Below are positions 1 to 7,754 of a stretch of DNA of 64,000 bases, one piece after another; position 1 is the first letter of the stretch, and each line of letters begins with the position of its first letter. Below the pieces are notes generated by a model. It was not told the origin of the DNA. It saw only the letters and a program-made list of their open reading frames with translations, and did not search any database. The position numbers and the translations under genes were made by a program. The stretch comes from Frateuria flava (GTDB taxonomy: Bacteria > Pseudomonadota > Gammaproteobacteria > Xanthomonadales > Rhodanobacteraceae), in the NCBI RefSeq assembly GCF_017837635.1, contig NZ_JAGJRS010000016.1:1-64000 (forward strand), given 5' to 3'.

Positions 1-44
1 GCTTCGATCCGGCCCTCCACAGCACTTGACCGGCAACACAGTTG

Positions 45-66
45 CTTCCCCCGTAAACGGGGGAAG
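45..66. repeat. CTTCCCCCGT palindrome (family C)
   Basis: Perfect inverted repeat with 10-bp arms, CTTCCCCCGT and ACGGGGGAAG, around an AA centre. The same palindrome recurs at 26974-26997 and 27047-27072, so it is a dispersed repeat of this genome. Confidence 0.7.
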
Positions 67-261
67 GATCACTTGGCGATTCCCGGTAGGCGACGCGCAA
101 GACGGCTTGGGAGCCTAGCCCAACCTCCACGCGACGATCCGTCCATGAGCCACCACGTACCGGAAGTTCGGTTTCGCCGAGGTGGGCGATCACGTGTTTG
201 CGGTGGGAAGCGATCCCCAACGGGACCTTGTGTTGGCGAGGCCGGTGACGGCCTCGCCGTG

Positions 262-283
262 AGGGTGGGCTGAAGCCCACCCT
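262..283. repeat. AGGGTGGGCT palindrome (family A)
   Basis: Perfect inverted repeat, AGGGTGGGCT then GA then AGCCCACCCT. Related copies lie at 17192-17209 and 17230-17251, with a degenerate one near 32672. It sits directly after a minus-strand gene end, a position compatible with a transcript-end hairpin. Confidence 0.7.
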
Positions 284-295
284 GCGGGCCCGGGC

Positions 296-1102
296 TCAGT
301 GCGGCAGGTGTTCCGAATTGCCGGCCGCGTGTCCCAGCGGGCAGCCGGTCGACGCACCGCCCTGCCCGCGCGTGAATCGCCATGGCAGCAGCATGGGTAC
401 GTCGCGCTGGTAGCTGCGGTAGGTGTCGCCGTACTGGGCGATGAGGTCGCGCTCCTCCAGGAACCTGACGGCGAGCAGGATGTAGCCGGTGGTCATCAGG
501 GCGAACAGCAGGTGCCCGGCGGTCATGTCCGGGGTCGACCAGAATGCGATCAGGAAGCCAAGCATCAGCGGGTGGCGCACGATGCGGTAGTAGGCGCGGG
601 TGACGAAGGGCGCATCGCGCTCAGGCCCGCGCCGGCGCGCGTAGGACCACACCTGGCGCAGGCCGAACAGGTCGAAGTGGTTGATCACGAAAGTGCCCGT
701 CAGCACCAGCAGCCAGCCGATCGCGGCCAGGGCGTAGAGCGCCCAGCGGGCCGGTGGGTTGTCGACCTGCCAGATCACCAGCGGCAGCGTGCGCCACTGC
801 CAGAACAGCAGGATCAGCGCCACGCTGCTGGCAAGCACATAGGTGCTGCGTTCGATCGGCGCGGGAACGTAGCCCGCCCACCAGCGCTTGAACGCCGGGC
901 GGGCCATGCCGCTGTGCTGAACAGCGAACAGGCCGAGCAGCAGCAGGTCGATCACCAGCGCGACGGCTGGCGTGTCTGTCAGGCCGTCGTCGATGGTGCG
1001 CGGCACGCCCAGGCCGCTGACGAAGCCGATGGCGTAGAGGAAAGTGAGCAGGAAGACCGCGTAGGCGACGGCACCGTATAGCAGGGCAAGCAGGCGTGAC
1101 AT
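296..1102 (-). CDS. MddA/NnrU-like membrane methyltransferase
   Basis: A 268-residue inner-membrane protein with about six hydrophobic segments and the late motif RIVRHPLMLGF, typical of the NnrU / isoprenylcysteine methyltransferase superfamily. The overall pattern (early LFAVQHSGMARPAFK, later FLEERDLIAQYGDTYRSYQ) fits the methanethiol S-methyltransferase (MddA) branch, which methylates methanethiol to dimethyl sulfide. I chose the ATG at 1102 because the longer frame adds 35 low-complexity Arg/Pro-rich residues before the first membrane segment. It lies 130 bp downstream of, and on the same strand as, a di-haem cytochrome c gene, so the two may be co-transcribed. The family is clear; the substrate is inferred from similarity only, and an NnrU-type role is the alternative. 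Confidence 0.75.
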   Translation of the reverse strand: MSRLLALLYGAVAYAVFLLTFLYAIGFVSGLGVPRTIDDGLTDTPAVALVIDLLLLGLFAVQHSGMARPAFKRWWAGYVPAPIERSTYVLASSVALILLFWQWRTLPLVIWQVDNPPARWALYALAAIGWLLVLTGTFVINHFDLFGLRQVWSYARRRGPERDAPFVTRAYYRIVRHPLMLGFLIAFWSTPDMTAGHLLFALMTTGYILLAVRFLEERDLIAQYGDTYRSYQRDVPMLLPWRFTRGQGGASTGCPLGHAAGNSEHLPH

Positions 1103-1232
1103 GGCGGAAATCTCGATGTGAGGGAGCCGGTGGTGGACGGAGGAACAGGGCCGATCGCCGGGATGACGGGATGGGCTCGGGGCGCGCCCCGTCCGGCTTT
1201 CGGGCACCTTTCCCCGGCGGGATGGTTGGCGC

Positions 1233-2663
1233 TCAGAGGGCCGACAGGAACGCCACCAGGTCGCGCTTCTGCTGCGCGCTCATGTGGATCTGGAAGCGGG
1301 TGTCGTAAAAGTTGACGACGTCGCCCAGGGTGGCGGCCGAGCCGTTGTGGAAGTAGGGCGCGCGCGCGGCCAGGCCGCGCAGGATCGGGCCCTTGAACTT
1401 GCCGATGTCGGACCATTTGCCGGTGATCATCGCCAGGCCCGGGTCGGTGGTCTGCACGCGCTTGCCGGTGGCAAGGTTGGTGAGCGTGTACAGCGGCAGG
1501 TCGGGTGTGCGCCGGCTGGCGTCGGCGATGCCGATGTTCACCGGCAACGCGACAGAGTGGTTGCCGATGTTGGGCGCGTTGTGGCAACTGCTGCAGCTGC
1601 CGCGGATGAGCGCCTTGCCGGTGACGTCATTCAAGCCCGCGACGCCGGTGATGTTCATGCGCATGGCATTGAACAGCTTCTCGCCGCGGGCGATGGCGGC
1701 ACGGGCGCGTCCGCGGCGGTCGCGGCCGGATCGACCGGGGTCGTCCCAGTTGTCGAACAGGTGCATGGCGTTCTCGTCGAACGCATCGCCGGTCGGGTCA
1801 TTGCCCAGCGTGTCGTTGATGCCGATCCAGAAGCGCTGCAGGGCGAGGATGGCCGGGCCACCCAGCGCATCGGCCTCGTTGAGTCGGCCGGCGGCCTTGT
1901 CGTCCATCTGCGCGGTAACCAGGTGCAGCTCGAACTCGACGATGCTGTCGATGATCGCGTCGGAGGGGGCGCGCGCGGCCTGTTCGTGGCCGAGGATGGC
2001 GTTGCGTGCCTGCTGGGCCAGGCTGCTGCGCAGGTCCTGCAAGTCGATGCCGGCGTCCATCGGTGGGTTGAACGGGGTGAAGGTCTCCCGCGCGTCCCAC
2101 ATCACGGCAGTGAGCCAGATCAGGTTGGTCGAGGGCAGTGGGCGGCGGAACAGCGACAGTTCGTGCGCGCTGGCGTAGCCGTACGGGTCGTCCACCCCGT
2201 CAAGGCGGAACTGCGCGTTGGGCGGGATCGGCATGCCGATGCGGATCAGGCCGCGGTTGAGCAGCAAGGCATAGGCGCTGCGGCGGGCTTCGACGGAAGA
2301 GACGTCGGCCAGCGGCGAGACCGCACCGTCGACCGGGGCGAAAATCGGATCCATGCCGCTGGTGCGGGCGAAGCGCTGGCGCAGCTCCTGCGGCGTCACC
2401 GACCAGCCCTGCGCCTGGCGATGGCAGGAATCGCAGGTGCGGCCGTTGCTGCCGAAGCCCTGGAAGAAGGCGTTGTTGTGGTCGATGCGCCCGGTGGGCG
2501 TGGTGGTCTGCACCCAGCCGGAATCGTCGGGCGATGCCAGCGGATTGCCGCGCGCGGGATTGGCCTGCTGGGCGTGGGCCGCGCTCGCGCCGAGCAGGAG
2601 CGCGGCAAGGGTGGCGGCCAGTCGCCGGGTGGCGGCGGGTCGAGTGGCGTAGAGGGTGGACAT
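1233..2663 (-). CDS. di-haem cytochrome c, peroxidase-like
   Basis: A 476-residue exported protein. The N-terminus is a Sec signal peptide (about residues 12-31, ending AHA-Q). Two haem c sites are visible, CDSCH at residues 77-81 and CSSCH at 357-361. The wide separation, with GEKLFNAMRMN before the second site and a final GDVVNFYDTRF region, resembles the di-haem cytochrome c peroxidase / MauG superfamily in the periplasm. It is longer than classical CcpA (about 320-350 residues), with extra sequence between the haem domains. The ATG at 2663 was chosen because it starts directly before the signal peptide. The electron donor and substrate are unknown; a peroxidase role is a family-level guess. 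The methyltransferase gene follows on the same strand. Confidence 0.75.
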   Translation of the reverse strand: MSTLYATRPAATRRLAATLAALLLGASAAHAQQANPARGNPLASPDDSGWVQTTTPTGRIDHNNAFFQGFGSNGRTCDSCHRQAQGWSVTPQELRQRFARTSGMDPIFAPVDGAVSPLADVSSVEARRSAYALLLNRGLIRIGMPIPPNAQFRLDGVDDPYGYASAHELSLFRRPLPSTNLIWLTAVMWDARETFTPFNPPMDAGIDLQDLRSSLAQQARNAILGHEQAARAPSDAIIDSIVEFELHLVTAQMDDKAAGRLNEADALGGPAILALQRFWIGINDTLGNDPTGDAFDENAMHLFDNWDDPGRSGRDRRGRARAAIARGEKLFNAMRMNITGVAGLNDVTGKALIRGSCSSCHNAPNIGNHSVALPVNIGIADASRRTPDLPLYTLTNLATGKRVQTTDPGLAMITGKWSDIGKFKGPILRGLAARAPYFHNGSAATLGDVVNFYDTRFQIHMSAQQKRDLVAFLSAL

Positions 2664-2794
2664 GTGGTGGTTCCCGTGTGTCGGTGGCGCCGGGTTGCAA
2701 AGGGCGTGGCACGACGGGGAACACTGGGCGGCGGGGAAGTGCGACATGGGGCGCGAGGGAGGTGTTCGAAGTCATCGCCACTCGAGCGGATCAG

Positions 2795-3515
2795 CTCCCT
2801 CTCCCCGCTGGGGAGAGGGTTGGGGTGAGGGGTCGCACTGGCGAGGAACCACCCCTCGTCCAAAGCTTCTGAAAAGCCGCCGTGCCGACACGTTTCCCGC
2901 GAGCCCCGGCCCCTCACCCTGCCCTCTCCCCGGAGGGGAGAGGGTTCAAGCGGCGGTGCGCCGGGTGTGCCGACGCACTCAACATTCGAGCGCAATCGGC
3001 TCCCTCTCCCCGCCGGGGAGAGGGTTGAGGTGAGGGGTCGCACTGCAGAGGACTCACCTCGTCCAAAGCTTCTGAAAAGCCGCCGCGCCGACTCGCTTCC
3101 CGCCAGCCCCGGCCCCTCACCCTGCCCTCTCCCCGGAGGGGAGAGGGTTCAAGCGGCGGTGCGCGGGGTGTGTCGACGCACTCGCCATTGGAGCGCAATC
3201 AGATCCCTTTCCCCGCAAGGCAGAGGGTTCAAGTGGCGGTGGGCAGGATCTGTCGACGCCATCGCCATGCGCGCCGGATCAGCTCCCTCTCCCCGCCGGG
3301 GAGAGGGTTGGGGTGAGGGGTCGCACTGGCGAGGAACCACCTCGTCCAAAGTTTGTGAAAAGCCGCCGCACCGACGCCCTCCCCGGCGAGCCCCGGCCCC
3401 TCACCCTGCCCTCTCCCCGGAGGGGAGAAGGTTCAAGTGTCGGTGCGCGGGATGTGTCGAGGGCCATCGCCATTCGAGCACGATCAGCGCCCTCTCCCCG
3501 CCGGGGAGAGGGTTC
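2795..3515. repeat. 205-bp tandem repeat block
   Basis: Units begin at 2795, 3000, about 3203, 3283 and 3488. Each full unit is about 205 bp and contains two head-to-head palindromes of the type CCCTCTCCCC-N-GGGGAGAGGG, separated by a conserved stretch that includes TCGTCCAAAG and GAAAAGCCGCC. The unit at 3203 is only 80 bp, as if its middle had been lost between the two internal palindromes. Most of the 860 bp between the cytochrome and kinase genes is this array, and I see no gene inside it. Single copies of the same palindrome are scattered elsewhere in the window. Confidence 0.9.
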
Positions 3516-3525
3516 AAGCGCGGGG

Positions 3526-6201
3526 TTACCTGGTGGCGTTCGCCTTGAGCCCGGCGCGCCACTGAGCCAGGCGGGCGCCGACCGGCCAGGCGTGGATGCG
3601 GCCGAGCGCAGTGTCGAATGCGCGGTTGTCGATCACGGCGACGCGGGGCGCTCCGGCCGCGGCGGCGGCGAGGGTGAGTTGCGCTTCCAGGCGCCAGGGA
3701 TGGCTGGGCGGGGCCTGCGCGCGATCCAGCGCGGCGAGCAGTTGCCGTGCGGTGCGTCCGGCGGCGGCATCGTGGCCCAGGGCGCTGGCCAGGCGGGTGG
3801 TGTCGATCAGGTACAGCGGCCATGACAAGGGGTCGTCGGCGTGCACGGGGGCGTTGAACGCGGCCGCCCTGGCGTAGGCCGCCTCGGCGCCGCTACGGTC
3901 GCCCGCGGCAGCCAGTGCGCGGCCGTGCTCGATGCCGGCCAGCGCCACGGTGACGGTGCGGGCGCGCTGGCAGGTGGCGCCGTCGGCCAATGCACGCGTC
4001 GCGGCGGCAACGGCCTCCTGCGGCTGGCGCAGAAGAAGCCGGGCGCGCGATTGCTGCAGTTCGCTCCATGCGATCGAGCAACGCGACGACTCGCGTGCGC
4101 GCTGCGTGTCGAGCAGCGCATGCACCTGGGCCAGCGCGTCGGTGGCGTTCTCGCGCGCGAGCAATACGTCGATGCGCTGCACGCGCGGCTCCAGCGGCTT
4201 GCGGTGCAGGCTGTCGCCGAGCGAATCGACCAGCGCCTGGGCCTTGACCGCGTCGGCCTCGGCAGCATCGAGTTGGCCGCGGTAGAGCGCGATCTTCGAC
4301 TCGAGCTCGACCGTGTTGGCCAGGCTCATGGGCGTGGCGTCACGCTGCTTGCGCGCCAGCGCCTCGTCGGCCAGCGCGCGCCCCTCGGCGATGCGGTCGG
4401 CATCGAGCAACACGCTGGCGAGGTCGTGGGTGGCGAAGCCGAGCTGGTCGCACCGCGTCCCGGCGGCGCAGTCGGCGCGATAGGCGGCGATCATCTGGCG
4501 GCCGTAGGCCACCGCCTGCACCATGTGGCCGCGGCCGTCCTCGACCGCCATGGCGATCTTCAGCAGCTCGGCGCGCGACACGTCCGAGGGCAGGCGCCGC
4601 GGCGCGATGGCGAGCAACGGGGCCAGGTGCCGCGCGGCTTCGTCGTACTTGCCTAGGCGGACCAGCGTGCGCACCAGGCCCATGCCGGTCTGCACGCGCA
4701 CGGAGGAGGCCTCGGGCAGCGTCGCGGCGTTGGCTTCGGCAGCCCGCAGCAACGTCTCCGAGCGCTCTGGGTCGCCCATGTCCCGCAGCACGTTGCCGAG
4801 TGTGTAGAGCAGTTCGGCGTGCAGGTCGGGCTGGTCGCGCAGTTTCTGTGGCAGGCTTTCGGCGGCGTTGTAGACCAGGGTCGGCACGTCGGGGCGCTGG
4901 CTGGCGGGCACGTCCGGCGCGGTGCTGCCGAGCAGGTCGACGACGAAGTCGCGGATCGCCTCGGCGCGCTGCGCTTCGTGCCGCGCCGCGCGCGCCTGCC
5001 ACAGCGCGGCCGAGAGCGAGACGAGGATGGCGAGCAGGAACGTGACGGTGATCGCCACGCCGCCGCGGTGCCTCGCGGCGAACTTGCCCGCCCGATACCA
5101 GCGCGAGGGTGGATGGGCCTGCACCGGTTGGCTGTCGAGGTGACGTTCGATGTCTTCGGCCAGCGCGCCGGCGGAGGTGTAGCGCCGCTCGGGCTCCGGG
5201 CACGCGGCCTTCAGCACGATGTTGTCCAGGTCGCCGCGCAGCTTGCGTCGCAGCGGCGCGACGGCGGCTGGCGAGGGCGTGAGGCCGTAGGCGCCGGCGA
5301 GGGTCGGGGTGTCGGTGCGCGACGGTGGCGTGGTGGCGGTGCTGGCGGCGCGGCGGCGACCACTGAGCAGCTCGTCCAGCAGGATGCCCAGGGCGTAGAC
5401 ATCGGTGGCGGTGGTGATCGGTTGCTGGGCGAATTGCTCCGGTGCGGCGTACGCCGGGGTGAGCGCGCAATGCTGCGTACGCGGAGCGGCATCGATCTCT
5501 TCGTCGAGCAGCTTGGCGATGCCGAAGTCCAGCAGCTTGACGTCGCCCTCGGGGGTGACCAGGACATTGGAGGGCTTGAGGTCGCGATGCACGATGAGCG
5601 CGCGATGGGCGGTCTCCACCGCGCGGCATACCATCAGAAACAGCACCAGCCGCTGGCGCAGGGCCAGCCGGCGCTCGCGCGCGTAGCCGGTGATCGGCTG
5701 GCCATCGACCAGTTCCAGCGCGATATAAGCCTGGCCGCCGTCGGTGATGCCGCCCTCGATCAGCCGCGCGATGCCAGGATGGCGCAGCCGCGCCAGTGCC
5801 TCGCGCTCGCGGCGGAACTGGTTTTGCGACTCGACGGTGTAGAGGCCGCGTGCGAGCAACTTGATCGCCACTTCTTGACGCACGCCTTCGCTCTCGCGGA
5901 AGGCGCGGAAGACGGTGGAGGAACCGCCCTCGCCCAGTACCTCGACCAGCTCGAACGGGCCAATCGTGCTGCCCGCCGGAAGCGCGTCGCTGACGCTGGC
6001 ATCGCCGATCGCCTGCGCGGCCCGCGCCGCGTCGCCCGTGGAGAGCAACTCACCCTCGGTGGCGTCGGCGGCCAGCATGCGTTCCAGTTGCGCGCGCTGG
6101 CCGGGGTCGGGGCAGCGTTCGGCGAGAAGGCGCGCGCGCGCGCGTTCCGGCAGCGGCAGGGCCGCTTCGAACAAGTCGCGCAACGACGGTATGGATGCCA
6201 C
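3526..6201 (-). CDS. Hanks-type Ser/Thr kinase with TPR sensor
   Basis: An 891-residue membrane kinase. After a short N-terminal helical region, the kinase domain runs from about residue 82 to 360. It has the glycine loop LGEGGSSTVF (89-98), the ATP lysine K114 (VAIK), the catalytic HRDLKPSN (205-212), DFG (225-227) and APE (253-255), so it should be active. A single membrane segment lies at about 380-401. The remaining 480 residues are alpha-helical TPR-like repeats, probably periplasmic and sensing or scaffolding. The start is GTG. The gene lies 156 bp downstream of an ECF sigma factor on the same strand, a pairing known in Xanthomonas (EcfK/PknS) and Vibrio (EcfP/PknT), where the kinase controls the sigma factor. 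Its signal is unknown. Confidence 0.92.
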   Translation of the reverse strand: MASIPSLRDLFEAALPLPERARARLLAERCPDPGQRAQLERMLAADATEGELLSTGDAARAAQAIGDASVSDALPAGSTIGPFELVEVLGEGGSSTVFRAFRESEGVRQEVAIKLLARGLYTVESQNQFRREREALARLRHPGIARLIEGGITDGGQAYIALELVDGQPITGYARERRLALRQRLVLFLMVCRAVETAHRALIVHRDLKPSNVLVTPEGDVKLLDFGIAKLLDEEIDAAPRTQHCALTPAYAAPEQFAQQPITTATDVYALGILLDELLSGRRRAASTATTPPSRTDTPTLAGAYGLTPSPAAVAPLRRKLRGDLDNIVLKAACPEPERRYTSAGALAEDIERHLDSQPVQAHPPSRWYRAGKFAARHRGGVAITVTFLLAILVSLSAALWQARAARHEAQRAEAIRDFVVDLLGSTAPDVPASQRPDVPTLVYNAAESLPQKLRDQPDLHAELLYTLGNVLRDMGDPERSETLLRAAEANAATLPEASSVRVQTGMGLVRTLVRLGKYDEAARHLAPLLAIAPRRLPSDVSRAELLKIAMAVEDGRGHMVQAVAYGRQMIAAYRADCAAGTRCDQLGFATHDLASVLLDADRIAEGRALADEALARKQRDATPMSLANTVELESKIALYRGQLDAAEADAVKAQALVDSLGDSLHRKPLEPRVQRIDVLLARENATDALAQVHALLDTQRARESSRCSIAWSELQQSRARLLLRQPQEAVAAATRALADGATCQRARTVTVALAGIEHGRALAAAGDRSGAEAAYARAAAFNAPVHADDPLSWPLYLIDTTRLASALGHDAAAGRTARQLLAALDRAQAPPSHPWRLEAQLTLAAAAAGAPRVAVIDNRAFDTALGRIHAWPVGARLAQWRAGLKANATR

Positions 6202-6357
6202 GGCGCCTCTCCTGACGGTTGGCCCTGCCCATCGATAAACCCCGGATGGGTGCGGTTTGCGACCTGTCGCCAGTCTCGCTCTTCTGCGGGCACATCGGCG
6301 GCAGAGGGTGGGGTCGCTTCGCCCCTTTGCGGCTTTCTTCGCGCTTCGCGTGGGGCC

Positions 6358-6882
6358 CTAATCCATGCGGGCCTTGATGAAGGCGCGGGCGAAGCGCCAG
6401 TCGCGGTCGATGGTGCGGCGGCACAGGCCCAGCGTTTCGCCGACCTGCTCCAGGCTCAGGCCGGCGAAGAAGCGAAGTTCGACGACCTGCGCGGCGCGCG
6501 CGTCGGCCTGCTCCAGCTCGTCCAGCGCGGCGTCCAGCGCGAGCGCCTGCTCGGCGGTGTCCAGCGCGAGCCTGAGCGACTGGTCGTCCAGCGTGACGCG
6601 CTGCCACTGGCCGCCGGCGCACAGCCGCAGGCGGTCGCGGGCGCGGTTGATCAGCAGGTGGCGCATGGCACGTGCGGCGTAGCTGAAGAACTGCGCCGGG
6701 TGCTCGAACTGCAGGCCCTCGCGCTGGCCCATGCGCAGGTAAAGCTCGTGCACCAGCTCGGTGGTGTCCAGGGTGGCGTTGCGGCGGCTGGCCAGTTGCT
6801 TGGCCGCCATCGCCTTCAGGCGCGCGTAGACCGTGACGAACAGCGCCTCGGCCGACTGGTCGAGCGACGTGGGCGTGGGCAT
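6358..6882 (-). CDS. ECF sigma factor paired with Ser/Thr kinase
   Basis: A 174-residue sigma-70 family protein of the ECF type. Region 2 covers about residues 10-85 (TTELVHELYLRM, then FFSYAARAMRHLLINRARDR). Region 4 covers about 115-170, with the helix-turn-helix LSLEQVGETLGLCRRTIDRDW. The acidic DAED motif of usual ECF sigma factors reads DTTE at residues 39-42, placing two threonines where a negative charge is normally needed to contact core polymerase. No anti-sigma gene is adjacent; a transmembrane Ser/Thr kinase gene follows instead. The ATG at 6882 was chosen over an upstream in-frame start because it fits the family N-terminus. This resembles the TIGR02999 / kinase-linked ECF group. 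Target genes are unknown. Confidence 0.9.
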   Translation of the reverse strand: MPTPTSLDQSAEALFVTVYARLKAMAAKQLASRRNATLDTTELVHELYLRMGQREGLQFEHPAQFFSYAARAMRHLLINRARDRLRLCAGGQWQRVTLDDQSLRLALDTAEQALALDAALDELEQADARAAQVVELRFFAGLSLEQVGETLGLCRRTIDRDWRFARAFIKARMD

Positions 6883-7262
6883 CGCGAAGCACCCCGCTGT
6901 GGCAGGTCTCAACGGGGGGATGGTACGCCTTTGGGGGTGGGGAAGCCGTTGGCTCGCCAAGCAGACTCACCCATGCCGGTCAGGCTCTGCTGGTCGGAGC
7001 CCGGTCGGCGTTCCGTCCCGGCATGGGGACCTGGACTCCCCCATTCCCCGGCGTCATTGCCGCGAAAGCGGGAGACGCTTTTCAACCGCGAATGCCAGTC
7101 ATTCCATCCCGCCTGGATGAACCGGAACGGACTTTCGCGTGCGCGGTAAGGACATCCGGTTGAAGCGGCCCGCGCTGCTCCGAGACCGGCGTTGATCAGG
7201 CACGTGCGGGAGGTCTGGGGTGACGCGATGCACTCCTCCGGCAAAGCGCAAAGGTCGGTTGT
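6883..7262. other. 380-bp intergenic region, no gene seen
   Basis: Between the ECF gene start and the end of the haem operon I find no credible gene. Around 7050-7085 there is a short GCCGCGAAAGCGGGAGACG stretch that looks like a degenerate palindromic repeat of a kind common between xanthomonad genes. The sigma-factor promoter should lie in the first 150 bp upstream of 6882, but no clear -35/-10 pair could be assigned. Confidence 0.5.
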
Positions 7263-7754
7263 TCACCAGGCCGGTGGCGGCGGCGGCGCCTCCGCCGACG
7301 GGAAAGCCGATAGCTGCTGCAGCGTCCTGCCATCGAACCTGAGCGCGACGGCGCAGGGAACATAGCGTGCCGGGGGTGGCGGGAAAGCGAGCCCTGCCAC
7401 GGCGCGAGCGAAACAGATGCCCAGCTCGTCGGCCGGCGCCACTTGCGTGTTGACCATGCGCCCGTCCTGCAGCACGAAACCGACAAGCAGGTATTCGGCG
7501 GCCGCTGGTTGCGGGTGCTGCCGTACGCAGGCCTTGAACATTGCTGCGAGCGTGTCTGCCGTTCGGCCCTCGCGCAGCGATTGGTCGTAGGCACCGCCAA
7601 GCGTGGTGGCATGGCCTATCTGGGCGCGCGCGTAGGTCTCCTGGAACGCGCTGTGCAGGTACCCGCTGCTGTCGGAAGCCGCGGCAGCCGTACCGAGGCC
7701 GCAGACGAGCATGGCAACGCCCAGCAATGGCCGCAGACTCCCGCGCACGTTCAC
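7263..7754 (-). CDS. small secreted protein, TonB-C-like fold
   Basis: A 163-residue protein with a signal peptide (about residues 1-26, ending TAAAA-S). The C-terminal half has the pattern of TonB_C/AgmX-type domains: YLLVGFVLQDGRMVN, a lone cysteine before ARAVAGLAFPPPP, then CAVALRF. I therefore describe it as TonB-C-like without claiming an energy-transducing role, since there is no proline-rich membrane-anchored spacer. The GTG start at 7754 overlaps the hemY stop as GTGA, so it is translationally coupled to hemY and is the last gene of the haem operon. No family name is certain. Confidence 0.7.
   Translation of the reverse strand: MNVRGSLRPLLGVAMLVCGLGTAAAASDSSGYLHSAFQETYARAQIGHATTLGGAYDQSLREGRTADTLAAMFKACVRQHPQPAAAEYLLVGFVLQDGRMVNTQVAPADELGICFARAVAGLAFPPPPARYVPCAVALRFDGRTLQQLSAFPSAEAPPPPPAW

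Larger units (their letters stand above)
1..295. other. intergenic left edge with two palindromes
   Basis: No convincing gene is seen here; the small open frames lack a family match or a clear ribosome-binding site. The stretch holds two perfect short palindromes, at 45-66 and at 262-283. Both belong to repeat families seen elsewhere in the window. The second lies just beyond the stop of the minus-strand gene ending at 296 and could help end its transcript, although it has no T-tract. Confidence 0.6.

Noticed and set aside
2795-3515. Possible CRISPR array
   Set aside because: The repeat unit is about 205 bp, contains two palindromes, has no unique spacers of constant size, and no cas gene is in the window.
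4819-7149. Long frame antisense to the Ser/Thr kinase and ECF genes
   Set aside because: Low-complexity Gln/Arg/Ala composition with no family motif, while the opposite strand encodes clear kinase and sigma-factor domains.
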